The notes under the pieces: model-generated
Seen by the model: only the letters and a program-made list of their open reading frames with translations
Databases searched by the model: none
Told to the model about the DNA's origin: nothing
Shown: positions 8,311 to 14,884 of the stretch, piece by piece
How the letters are laid out: each line of letters begins with the position of its first letter
Position numbering within the stretch: the first letter of the stretch is position 1
Source: Collinsella sp.
Lineage (GTDB): Bacteria; Actinomycetota; Coriobacteriia; Coriobacteriales; Coriobacteriaceae
Length of the DNA: 21,413 nucleotides
Assembly (NCBI GenBank): GCA_019425005.1
Contig: JAHYYK010000040.1
Coordinates: forward strand, 1 to 21,413
Direction of reading: 5' to 3'
Program-made: the position numbers and the translations under genes

Positions 8311-8382
8311 AGTTGCGGTGAAATACGGACTGTTTTGCCTGTCAAAAGCTTCATCTACTCCGTATTCCACCGCAACTTTTTT
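8311..8382 (+). terminator. Long hairpin terminator of kdpFABC, member of a repeated hairpin type
   Basis: Arms 8311-8329 and 8359-8377 form a 19-bp stem with one mismatch (A8321 opposite C8367), followed by a T-run at 8377-8382. The 29-nt loop (8330-8358) contains a nested 5-bp stem, TTTTG/CAAAA. A hairpin at 21283-21341 has the same loop length and shared loop motifs. The rest of 8248-8495 shows only a short GC stem at 8264-8293 and the upstream region of the next gene. Confidence 0.75.
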
Positions 8383-8495
8383 ATGAGGGTCGGGATTGAA
8401 GGTGGGGAGTGCGAGCGAGTGCGAATGCGGCGGTTACTGATACGATAGGTACGTTAGCAACTGCCGCCGAGCGGCTCAAACGAAAGGAACCCTGT

Positions 8496-10445
8496 ATGGA
8501 GTCCTCCGCCTATCCAATGCTCTTTAGCCCGATCAAGGTCGGTACGACCGAGGTCAAGAACCGCGTCTTTATGCCGCCGGTGTCCACCAACCTGGCCGAT
8601 CATGGCTATGTGACCGACGACTTGGTCGATCATTACCGTGCCCGCGCCAAGGGCGGCGTGGGCCTGATCATCACCGAGGTCGTGACGGTCGAGCCCACCT
8701 ATACCTATCTGCCGGGTGACATGTGCTGCTACGACGACACATTTATCCCCGGCTGGGAAAAGCTCGCCGCGGCCGTCCACGAGTATGGCTGCAAGATCAT
8801 GCCGCAGCTCTTCCACCCCGCCTACATGGCCTTTAACATTCCGGGCACGCCGCGCTTGATCGCTCCGTCCTTTGTGGGCCCGTCCTATGCCCGCGAGGCG
8901 CCGCGCCCCATTACGGTCGACGAGATCCACGAGCTCACACATCAGTTTGGCGATGCCGCTGTGCGCATGCAGAAGGCTGGCGTCGATGGCGTCGAGGTCC
9001 ATGCGGCGCACGCTCACGGCATGCTTGGCGGCTTTTTGACCCCGCTCTACAACAAGCGCACCGACGAGTACGGTGGCTCGCTCGACGCCCGCATGCGCTT
9101 CCTGCTCGAGGTCATCGCCGAGATTCGCGAGCGCTGCGGCAAGGACTTCATCATCGACGTCCGTATTTCGGGCGACGAGTACACCGACGGCGGCCTGACC
9201 CTCAACGACATGATCTACGTCTCGCGTCGCCTGGAGAAGGCCGGCGTCGACATGATTCACGTGTCGGGCGGCACCACCATCAAGCGCGGCTCTGCGATTC
9301 CCGCCGCCGGCACGCAGCAGGCCTCGCACGCCGCCTGCTCGCGCGAGATCAAAAAGCACGTCAACATTCCCGTCGCCACCGTCGGACGCATCAACGAGGC
9401 CTGGATTGCCGAGGAGCTAATTGAGGACGGCGCTGCCGACATCTGCATGATGGGCCGTGCCAATCTGTGCGATGCCGAGTTCTGCAACAAGGCTGCTGCC
9501 GGTAACGCCGACGACATCCGCCCCTGCATCGGTTGCCTGCGCTGCCTGAACGGCATCATGTTTGGCAAGCGCATCTCCTGCACCGTCAACCCGGACGTGG
9601 AGCGCGACGAGGCTGGCTACGAGCCTGCCGCCGAGGCAAAGAACGTGCTCGTTGTGGGTGCTGGTCCTGCGGGTATGGAGGCAGCCTACATTGCCGCCAA
9701 GCGCGGTCATAACGTGGTGCTCGTGGATAAACAGGACGAACCGGGTGGCGAGATGCGCATCGCAGCCGTGCCGCCGGCAAAGCAGGAGCTCACCCGCGTG
9801 ATCAAGTATCAGTACCGTCGCCTGGCCGAGGCCGGCGTCACGTGCGTCTTTGGCACCGAGCTCTCGGCCGAGAACATTCAGCGCGACTACGCGGGCTACG
9901 AGGTTGTCCTGGCTTATGGCGCCGAGCCCATCGCTCCGGCCTTCATGCAGGGCTTTAAGCAGGTTATGACGGCCGACGACCTGCTGGGCGGCAAGGCTTT
10001 CCCGGGTAAGAAGATCGTCATTGTGGGCGGCGGTACCGTTGGCTGCGAGACGGCCGATTACCTGGCCCCGCTGGTAAACGACCTGTCGCCGGCCAATCGC
10101 GATGTCACCGTCATCGAGATGACCAAGACGCTCGCCGCCAACGAGGGCGGCGCCGGTCGTGCGGTGCTTATCACGCGCATGCTCTCCAAGGGTGTCCACG
10201 TGCTGACCGAGGCCAAGGTGACCGAGATTACCGAGGACACTATCAGCTACGAGAAGGACGGTGAGATTCACACCATCGCCGATGCCGATACGCTGGTGCT
10301 TGCCATGGGCTACCGCCCCAATACCAAGCTGGCCGATGACCTTGCCGCTGCCGGCGTTGCCATCCACGTGCTGGGCGATGCCCAGAAGTGCGGAAACATC
10401 CGCGACGCCATTGGCGACGGCTACAAGATTGCCTGCGAGCTCTAA
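8496..10445 (+). CDS. NADH:flavin oxidoreductase, old yellow enzyme / 2,4-dienoyl-CoA reductase type
   Basis: Multidomain flavoenzyme expected to pass electrons from NAD(P)H through FAD and a 4Fe-4S cluster to FMN, reducing an activated C=C bond. The 649 residues comprise an OYE TIM barrel (about 8-340) with signature GVEVHAAHAHGMLGGFLTPL (163-182, H169 and H172) and YNKRTDEYGGSLDAR; cluster cysteines C344, C347, C350 and C362; an FAD motif VVGAGPAGMEAA (386-397); and a second dinucleotide motif VIVGGGTVGCETADYL (508-523). The layout matches FadH, trimethylamine dehydrogenase and the bile-acid enzymes BaiCD/BaiH; substrate cannot be read from sequence. The ATG at 8496 has GAAAGGA about 8 bases upstream. 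It stands alone, with terminators on both sides and a GntR gene downstream that may control it. Confidence 0.92.
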   Translation: MESSAYPMLFSPIKVGTTEVKNRVFMPPVSTNLADHGYVTDDLVDHYRARAKGGVGLIITEVVTVEPTYTYLPGDMCCYDDTFIPGWEKLAAAVHEYGCKIMPQLFHPAYMAFNIPGTPRLIAPSFVGPSYAREAPRPITVDEIHELTHQFGDAAVRMQKAGVDGVEVHAAHAHGMLGGFLTPLYNKRTDEYGGSLDARMRFLLEVIAEIRERCGKDFIIDVRISGDEYTDGGLTLNDMIYVSRRLEKAGVDMIHVSGGTTIKRGSAIPAAGTQQASHAACSREIKKHVNIPVATVGRINEAWIAEELIEDGAADICMMGRANLCDAEFCNKAAAGNADDIRPCIGCLRCLNGIMFGKRISCTVNPDVERDEAGYEPAAEAKNVLVVGAGPAGMEAAYIAAKRGHNVVLVDKQDEPGGEMRIAAVPPAKQELTRVIKYQYRRLAEAGVTCVFGTELSAENIQRDYAGYEVVLAYGAEPIAPAFMQGFKQVMTADDLLGGKAFPGKKIVIVGGGTVGCETADYLAPLVNDLSPANRDVTVIEMTKTLAANEGGAGRAVLITRMLSKGVHVLTEAKVTEITEDTISYEKDGEIHTIADADTLVLAMGYRPNTKLADDLAAAGVAIHVLGDAQKCGNIRDAIGDGYKIACEL

Positions 10446-10499
10446 TCAATCCCTTGGCGCATGAGGAGGGGCGTCTCTGCGCCATCCGATAGCAAAACA

Positions 10500-10532
10500 G
10501 CGGTGGTGTCCCGGGTTTCGGGATGCCGCCGC
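10500..10532 (+). terminator. Terminator-like hairpin after the flavin oxidoreductase gene
   Basis: Arms 10500-10513 and 10519-10532 pair over 14 bases as RNA (11 Watson-Crick, 3 G-U) with a 5-nt loop GGTTT. The tail TTGCTCTTG is only moderately T-rich. It lies 54 bases after the oxidoreductase stop and upstream of the gntR-type gene. Confidence 0.6.
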
Positions 10533-10563
10533 TTGCTCTTGTGATCCTGGCGACGCGAGCGCA

Positions 10564-10595
10564 CCCCCATTTCACCTCAGCTGAAGGAATGGGGG
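10564..10595. promoter_or_regulatory. Imperfect inverted repeat overlapping the -35 region of the GntR-family gene
   Basis: CCCCCATT (10564-10571) pairs with AATGGGGG (10588-10595) around a central TCAGCTGA palindrome (10577-10584). It ends 6 bases before a TAGTAT -10, so a bound protein would cover the -35. Autoregulation by the downstream GntR protein is a reasonable guess, but no family consensus is recognised. Confidence 0.4.
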
Positions 10596-10601
10596 ATGCG
10601 A

Positions 10602-10607
10602 TAGTAT
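10602..10607 (+). promoter_or_regulatory. Possible -10 element of the GntR-family gene
   Basis: TAGTAT within TGCGATAGTAT (10597-10607). The same 11-mer precedes the glutamine synthetase homologue at 12568-12578. No consensus -35 is seen. The start codon is 45 bases downstream. Confidence 0.4.
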
Positions 10608-10651
10608 TACGGGTGATATTCGACAAACCGTGGGCTTCATCCGAGGGCTTT

Positions 10652-11344
10652 ATGGAACAACACCAGCATTATCAGAGCCTGCAAGACCAGGCATACAACG
10701 CACTGCGCTCCAAGATCATCTATGCTGAGCTCAGGCCCGGCACGCGCCTTTCGGCGATTGGTCTGGAAAAGGAGACGGGGATCGGGCGCACGCCCATTCG
10801 CGAGTCCTTTGTGCGCCTGCGCGAGCAAGAGCTGGTGGAAACGCGTCCCAAGAGCGGCACCTACGTCTCTAAGATCAGCATGGAACACGCCGAGAATGCC
10901 TGTTTCTTGCGCGAGAAACTCGAGAGAAGCGTGCTTATTAAATGCTGCTCTGCCGCCACGCTCGAGCAAAAGCATCGGCTCGAGCAGATTCTTGCCGAGT
11001 CCGAGTCGCTCGACCATAGCGAGACGCGTCGCTTTTTCGATCTGGACAACCTGTTTCATGAGACGTGTTTTGAGATTGCCGGTCGTCACATGCTGTGGAA
11101 TTGGATGAAGAGCGTCAACACGCATTTTGAGCGATACAACTGGTTGCGTATGGTGTCGCAGGACCTGGATTGGGAGCCGATTCGTCGGCAGCATCGCCGG
11201 ATTCTCGAGGCCATTAAGAGGGGCGATACCGACACGGCGAGCTATCTGGCAGAGACGCACTTGCACCTGATGCCCGAGGAGCAGGGCCCGGTTATCGCCT
11301 TGCATCCCGACTACTTTGAGCTGTCCAAAGACTCGTCTATCTAG
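10652..11344 (+). CDS. GntR-family transcriptional regulator with FCD effector domain
   Basis: DNA-binding regulator of the FadR subfamily. In 230 residues: an N-terminal winged helix (about 8-75) with the GntR pattern AYNALRSKIIYAELRPGTRL and GIGRTPIRESFVRL, and an all-helical FCD domain (about 82-210). The likely metal/effector ligands of FCD proteins are visible: D132, H136, H181 and H203/H205. The ATG at 10652 is preferred over in-frame starts further upstream because GAGGG precedes it closely and the helix-turn-helix begins right after. The gene follows the flavin oxidoreductase in the same direction but behind a terminator-like hairpin, with its own -10 and an inverted repeat. Target and ligand unknown; the oxidoreductase gene and itself are the obvious candidates. 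Confidence 0.88.
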   Translation: MEQHQHYQSLQDQAYNALRSKIIYAELRPGTRLSAIGLEKETGIGRTPIRESFVRLREQELVETRPKSGTYVSKISMEHAENACFLREKLERSVLIKCCSAATLEQKHRLEQILAESESLDHSETRRFFDLDNLFHETCFEIAGRHMLWNWMKSVNTHFERYNWLRMVSQDLDWEPIRRQHRRILEAIKRGDTDTASYLAETHLHLMPEEQGPVIALHPDYFELSKDSSI

Positions 11345-11378
11345 CCCATCACTGCATCTGCTCGAGACGCAAAAACGA

Positions 11379-11402
11379 TGCTGCTCACCCACAGCGTTTT
11401 GC
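11379..11402 (+). terminator. Weak terminator-like hairpin after the GntR-family gene
   Basis: GCAAAAACG (11379-11387) can pair with CGTTTTGC (11395-11402), with one bulged A. There is no T-run beyond the arm. The rest of 11345-11468 is an AT-rich patch (11409-11431) that could be the LacI-gene promoter. Confidence 0.3.
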
Positions 11403-11468
11403 AACTGAGAATTTTAAAAAATGCCTAAAATGGCTCAGACTGCCGACAATTGGGAAACGGGGTGCGCC

Positions 11469-12491
11469 ATGGCGCAGATGAGAATCAAGGACATTGCCGT
11501 CGAGGCGGGCGTGAGCCCGGCCACGGTCTCGCGCTATCTCAACAACCGCCCCGGGCAGATGACCGAGGAGACCCGCGCTCGCATCGCGGCAGTTATCGAG
11601 CGCACTGGCTATCGTCCACGTGCCGCCGCGCGCAATCTGCGCAGCTCGCGTACCAACCTCATCGGTGTGATCTTGGCCGACATTGCTAACCCGTTCTCCA
11701 GCGCCATGCTCGAAGGGCTTTCCGCCAGTGCCGCCGCGCGCGGCTGCTCGCTTATGACCGCCATTAGCGGCAACGACCCCGCCAAGGAGGCAGAGTCGCT
11801 CACCAGACTTATCGATGCCGGCGTGGACGGCCTGGTCGTCAATACCTGCGGAGGCAACGACAAGGCGATCGCCGCGGCAGCGGGGCGCCTGCCCGTTGTA
11901 CTGCTCGACCGCGACGTTGCCGATGGCGGCATCGACTTGGTGACGTCCAACAACCGCGAGCTGGTCGCCGGCTTGGTAGACGCCTTGGCAGCTGCGGGCA
12001 GCGAGCGTCTGTGCCTGCTCACCGAGGCAAGCGACGATAGCCCCGTGCGTCGAGAGCGCGCCGAGGCCTTTGCCGACGAGCTTTCGCGCCGCGGCCTTGC
12101 GGGCGAGGTCGTCACCCTGGCCGACGGTGGCGCCACGGGCGTTGGCCGTTTGGACAAGACCATCCGCGACTACGCGGGCAAAAGGCTCGGCCTTATCGCC
12201 GTCAACGGCCTGGTTTTCCTGCGTCTGACCGAGGCGCTGGCGCAGCTTGGTCCCTCGCTGCCGGCGGGGCTCAAAATCGCGACGTTTGACGACTACCCCT
12301 GGAACCACGTGCTCTTTGGCGGTGTGACAACGGCCGCGCAAGACACCATCACCATTGCCGAGCGCGTAGTCGAGCGCCTGTCCGAGCGCATCGATGTTGT
12401 TACCACCACCGTGGGCGAGGCCGCAAAGCTCGCCCCCAAGCGCATCGAGATCCCCGGCCACATCGAATACCGCGCATCGACCTCGCGCTAA
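11469..12491 (+). CDS. LacI-family transcriptional regulator
   Basis: Sugar- or acid-responsive DNA-binding regulator. In 340 residues: an N-terminal LacI helix-turn-helix (IKDIAVEAGVSPATVSRYLN, residues 6-25), a hinge region, then a periplasmic-binding-protein-like effector domain beginning TNLIGVILADIANPFSSAM and continuing past a TFDDYPWNHV block. The NPFSS and TFDDYPW elements recall the KdgR-like branch, but I would not name a ligand. Two in-frame starts exist. The ATG at 11469 has GGGG about 6 bases upstream, whereas the ATG at 11421 has no ribosome binding site and lies in the AT-rich likely promoter. It is followed after 134 bases by the GS homologue, which has its own promoter. No sugar-use genes are adjacent, so its regulon is outside this window. 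Confidence 0.9.
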   Translation: MAQMRIKDIAVEAGVSPATVSRYLNNRPGQMTEETRARIAAVIERTGYRPRAAARNLRSSRTNLIGVILADIANPFSSAMLEGLSASAAARGCSLMTAISGNDPAKEAESLTRLIDAGVDGLVVNTCGGNDKAIAAAAGRLPVVLLDRDVADGGIDLVTSNNRELVAGLVDALAAAGSERLCLLTEASDDSPVRRERAEAFADELSRRGLAGEVVTLADGGATGVGRLDKTIRDYAGKRLGLIAVNGLVFLRLTEALAQLGPSLPAGLKIATFDDYPWNHVLFGGVTTAAQDTITIAERVVERLSERIDVVTTTVGEAAKLAPKRIEIPGHIEYRASTSR

Positions 12492-12544
12492 CCATTCGTT
12501 CGTGACTGCCTGTTCGCGCACGTTTTTTGAGCGCTTGATACGCT

Positions 12545-12560
12545 TTAACCCTGCGGAAAC
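12545..12560. promoter_or_regulatory. GlnR-box-like site upstream of the glutamine synthetase homologue
   Basis: TTAAC-n6-GAAAC, matching the actinobacterial GlnR consensus gTnAC-n6-GAAAC at 9 of its 10 positions, with the correct 11-bp periodicity. It ends 12 bases before a TAGTAT -10, so it occupies the -35 region, where no -35 consensus exists. A GlnR-like gene lies 1.45 kb downstream. Binding is inferred. Confidence 0.6.
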
Positions 12561-12572
12561 ATTTTTCTGCGA

Positions 12573-12578
12573 TAGTAT
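12573..12578 (+). promoter_or_regulatory. Possible -10 element of the GS homologue
   Basis: TAGTAT within TGCGATAGTAT (12568-12578), identical to the 11-mer before the GntR-family gene. The predicted start near 12585 would give a leader of about 40 bases. Confidence 0.45.
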
Positions 12579-12625
12579 CTGCGATATAGACCAGTCGAAA
12601 CCCGCCCGAAAGAAAGGGGAGCGAC

Positions 12626-13963
12626 ATGAACCAGCAGAACATCGATTACGTACTCCGTTCAGTAGAGCAGCGTGACATCCGCTTTGTGCGTCTGTGGTTT
12701 GTCGACATTCTCGGCCGCCTCAAGAACTTTGCCATTAGCCCCGAGGACCTCGAGGTCGCTTTTGAGGAGGGTATTGGCTTTGACGGCTCCGCCATCGAGG
12801 GCTTTGCCACGCCCGAGGAAGCCGACATGCTGGCGTTTCCCGATGCTTCGACCTTCCAGATCCTACCGTGGCGTCCGAGCCATAACGGCGTTGCCCGCGT
12901 GTTCTGCGACGTGTGCACTCCCGATCGCAAGCCGTTTGCCGGCGACCCGCGCGATGCCCTGCGCCGCATGTTCTACAAGGCCGAGAAGGCCGGCTATCTG
13001 CTCAACGTGGGCGCCGAGCTGGAGTACTACTACTTCTCCGACGAGCACACCCCCGAGCCGCTCGACAACGTGGGCTACTTCGATCTTTCGGTGAGTGACG
13101 CCGCCCGCGACCTGCGCCGCAACACGGTCCTCACGCTCGAGAAGATGTCCGTGCCCGTGGAGTACACCTTCCACGCCGCCGGTCGCTCGCAGCACGGCAT
13201 GAGCCTGCGCCACGCCGAGGCCCTGAGCATGTCCGACGCCATCACCACGGCAAAGCTCATCATTAAGCAGCAGGCCTACGAGAGCGGTTGCCACGCCTCC
13301 TTTATGCCCAAGCCGTTGGCGGGCGAGGACGGCAGCGCTATGTTCCTGTGCCAGTCGCTATTCGACCACGACGGCAACAATGTCTTTTGGGGCGAGGGCG
13401 ACGAGAGGTACCATCTCTCTGACATCGCCAAACACTACATGGCCGGTATCCTGGCGCACGCGCGCGAGATCAGCGCTATCACTAACCCCACGGTCAACTC
13501 GTACAAGCGCATCACCACGGGTGGCGACTCCGTACCGCAGTACGCCACGTGGGGCCTGCGCAACCGCGCGAGTATGGTCCGCATCCCGGTCTACAAGCCC
13601 GGCAAGCAGCTGTCCACGCGCATCGAGCTGCGCAGTCCCGACCCCATGGCCAACCCGTACCTGGTCAACGCCGTCACGCTGGCGGCTGGTCTCGACGGCA
13701 TCGAGCGCAAGCTGGAGCTCCCGCCCGAGGCAACGGCCGAGACGCTCAAGCTCACCGACCGCCAGATGCTCGAGGCCGGCTACACGCCGCTGCCGCGCTC
13801 GCTCAAAGAGGCACTCGACGTGTTTGAGGACTCGCAGTTTATGAAGGATGCCCTCGGCGAGCACATCCACAGCTTCTTCCTCAAAAAGAAGCGCGACGAG
13901 TGGCATAAGTTTGAGTCTACGATCACCGAGTGGGAGATCAAGCATTATCTGGCGAACTCCTAA
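12626..13963 (+). CDS. Glutamine synthetase family protein (GSI-alpha length) with substituted metal ligands
   Basis: Canonical GSI condenses glutamate and ammonia with ATP. The 445-residue length fits GSI-alpha (B. subtilis GlnA 444) and no adenylylation segment is seen. Conserved: FDGSAIEGF (52-60), E131 and E133 in GAELEYYYF, FMPKPL (226-231), NPTVNSYKR (287-295), RNR (312-314) and RIELRSPDPMANPYL (332-346). Changed by eye alignment: the metal-ligand segment usually HHEVAPGQHEID reads FHAAGRSQHGMS, so both glutamates become A184 and G191; the metal-binding histidine of GSGMH is F240 in GSAMF; the flap glutamate of PGYEAP is replaced by GGDSVP. Catalysis is therefore doubtful. GGGGAG lies 5 bases before the ATG. 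A GlnR-box-like site precedes it and the GlnR-like gene follows after 50 bases. It could be a regulatory pseudoenzyme or a ligase with altered specificity. Confidence 0.85.
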   Translation: MNQQNIDYVLRSVEQRDIRFVRLWFVDILGRLKNFAISPEDLEVAFEEGIGFDGSAIEGFATPEEADMLAFPDASTFQILPWRPSHNGVARVFCDVCTPDRKPFAGDPRDALRRMFYKAEKAGYLLNVGAELEYYYFSDEHTPEPLDNVGYFDLSVSDAARDLRRNTVLTLEKMSVPVEYTFHAAGRSQHGMSLRHAEALSMSDAITTAKLIIKQQAYESGCHASFMPKPLAGEDGSAMFLCQSLFDHDGNNVFWGEGDERYHLSDIAKHYMAGILAHAREISAITNPTVNSYKRITTGGDSVPQYATWGLRNRASMVRIPVYKPGKQLSTRIELRSPDPMANPYLVNAVTLAAGLDGIERKLELPPEATAETLKLTDRQMLEAGYTPLPRSLKEALDVFEDSQFMKDALGEHIHSFFLKKKRDEWHKFESTITEWEIKHYLANS

Positions 13964-14013
13964 TCGCGCTGGCTTGTTCCAGTACGATTGAGCTCATTTC
14001 CTTGGAGGTCGAT

Positions 14014-14676
14014 ATGTCCGAAAAGAGTGCCCTGTTCATGGCGCGCACGACGCGCTTCCACGAGTTTGCCCGCAGCTTGACGACCACCCTGGGTGTCGAG
14101 GTGAGCCTGGCTACCCCCGATTCGCCGACTGCGGCGCACGACTTTGACCTGCTGATCCTCGATTCCGACGGTATCCGCAGCGACCGCATCGATCAGATTG
14201 CCAAGTGGCTTGACGATCGCGGCGGCGTCCCCATGTTGGTGATTGTCGACGACGAGGCACTCGGCACCCTGCGCCTGCCGAATCACGCGCATGCCGACTT
14301 TGTATGCCCCACGGCGACGCCCAACGAGCTCAAGGCTCGCGCACAGCGCCTGATGGGCGAGGAGGAGACCGTCGCCGCCGACGATGTGCTCAACATCGAT
14401 AACCTCGAGATCAACCTGGCCACCTACCAGGTGACGCTTGATGATGAGCCTATCGACCTGACGCTGATGGAGTACTCGCTGCTGAGCTTTTTGGCGACGC
14501 ATCCCAACCGTGCCTACAGCCGCGAGGTGCTGCTGCACCGCGTGTGGGGCTTCGAGTACTGCGGCGGCACGCGCACCGTCGACGTGCACATCCGACGCAT
14601 CCGCTCCAAGGTGGGCCCGCAGATCGCGGCACACATCACCACCGTCCGCGGCGTGGGCTATCTGTTTAAGGACTAG
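14014..14676 (+). CDS. glnR: GlnR-like orphan OmpR-family nitrogen regulator
   Basis: DNA-binding regulator resembling actinobacterial GlnR, which controls nitrogen genes such as glnA and amtB. In 220 residues: an atypical receiver-like domain (1-115) and a winged helix (about 125-218). D50 (LLILDSDG) is kept at the GlnR D50 position, but the acidic pair near residue 10 and the TKP lysine are missing (the region reads FVCPTATPNE), as in phosphorylation-independent receivers. The C-terminus, with THPNRAYSREVLLHRVWGFE, GGTRTVDVHIRRIRSKVG and TVRGVGYLF, closely matches GlnR. No histidine kinase adjoins it. The ATG at 14014 has GGAGG 5 bases upstream. It probably shares a transcript with the GS homologue 50 bases upstream. 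The gene symbol is by similarity only; a generic OmpR-type regulator is the alternative. Confidence 0.8.
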   Translation: MSEKSALFMARTTRFHEFARSLTTTLGVEVSLATPDSPTAAHDFDLLILDSDGIRSDRIDQIAKWLDDRGGVPMLVIVDDEALGTLRLPNHAHADFVCPTATPNELKARAQRLMGEEETVAADDVLNIDNLEINLATYQVTLDDEPIDLTLMEYSLLSFLATHPNRAYSREVLLHRVWGFEYCGGTRTVDVHIRRIRSKVGPQIAAHITTVRGVGYLFKD

Positions 14677-14681
14677 CTTTT

Positions 14682-14712
14682 CACCACAAAGGGGACAGGC
14701 ACCTTTGTGGTG
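14682..14712 (+). repeat. GGGGAC-core hairpin after the GlnR-like gene (REP-like or terminator)
   Basis: CACCACAAAGG (14682-14692) pairs perfectly with CCTTTGTGGTG (14702-14712), loop GGACAGGCA. It begins 5 bases after the stop codon and is followed by GGTTTTG, so it may also terminate transcription. The GGGGACAGG core parallels GGGGACGG in the hairpin at 16416-16446. Confidence 0.5.
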
Positions 14713-14831
14713 GTTTTGCCGCAAGCGTGGGTTCCTTTCGGGCCTGCAACAGAACTTTAGCATTCCTAAAAGATTGCGTTCTCATACACGAGCACCTGCA
14801 TATTGGGGTACAACTCAACGTGAACAATGAT

Positions 14832-14858
14832 GGCCCGCCACGTGTTTGGCGGGCCTTT
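14832..14858 (+). terminator. Terminator-like hairpin in the region just upstream of htrA
   Basis: GGCCCGCCA (14832-14840) pairs with TGGCGGGCC (14847-14855), 6-nt loop, then TTTGGTTATTT. It lies 30 bases before the htrA start codon. Either it ends a transcript from upstream, with the htrA promoter being very close, or it is an attenuator within the htrA leader. The stretch 14713-14831 holds no gene I can support. Confidence 0.55.
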
Positions 14859-14884
14859 GGTTATTTGACGAAAGGATTGCAGCT

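Noticed and set aside
8433..8448. Possible second GlnR box (GTTAC-n6-GATAG) before the flavin oxidoreductase
   Set aside because: The second half matches GAAAC at only 3 of 5 positions and no nitrogen link is evident.
11421..11468. Earlier in-frame ATG for the LacI-family gene
   Set aside because: No ribosome binding site, and it lies inside the AT-rich probable promoter; the ATG at 11469 sits just before the helix-turn-helix.
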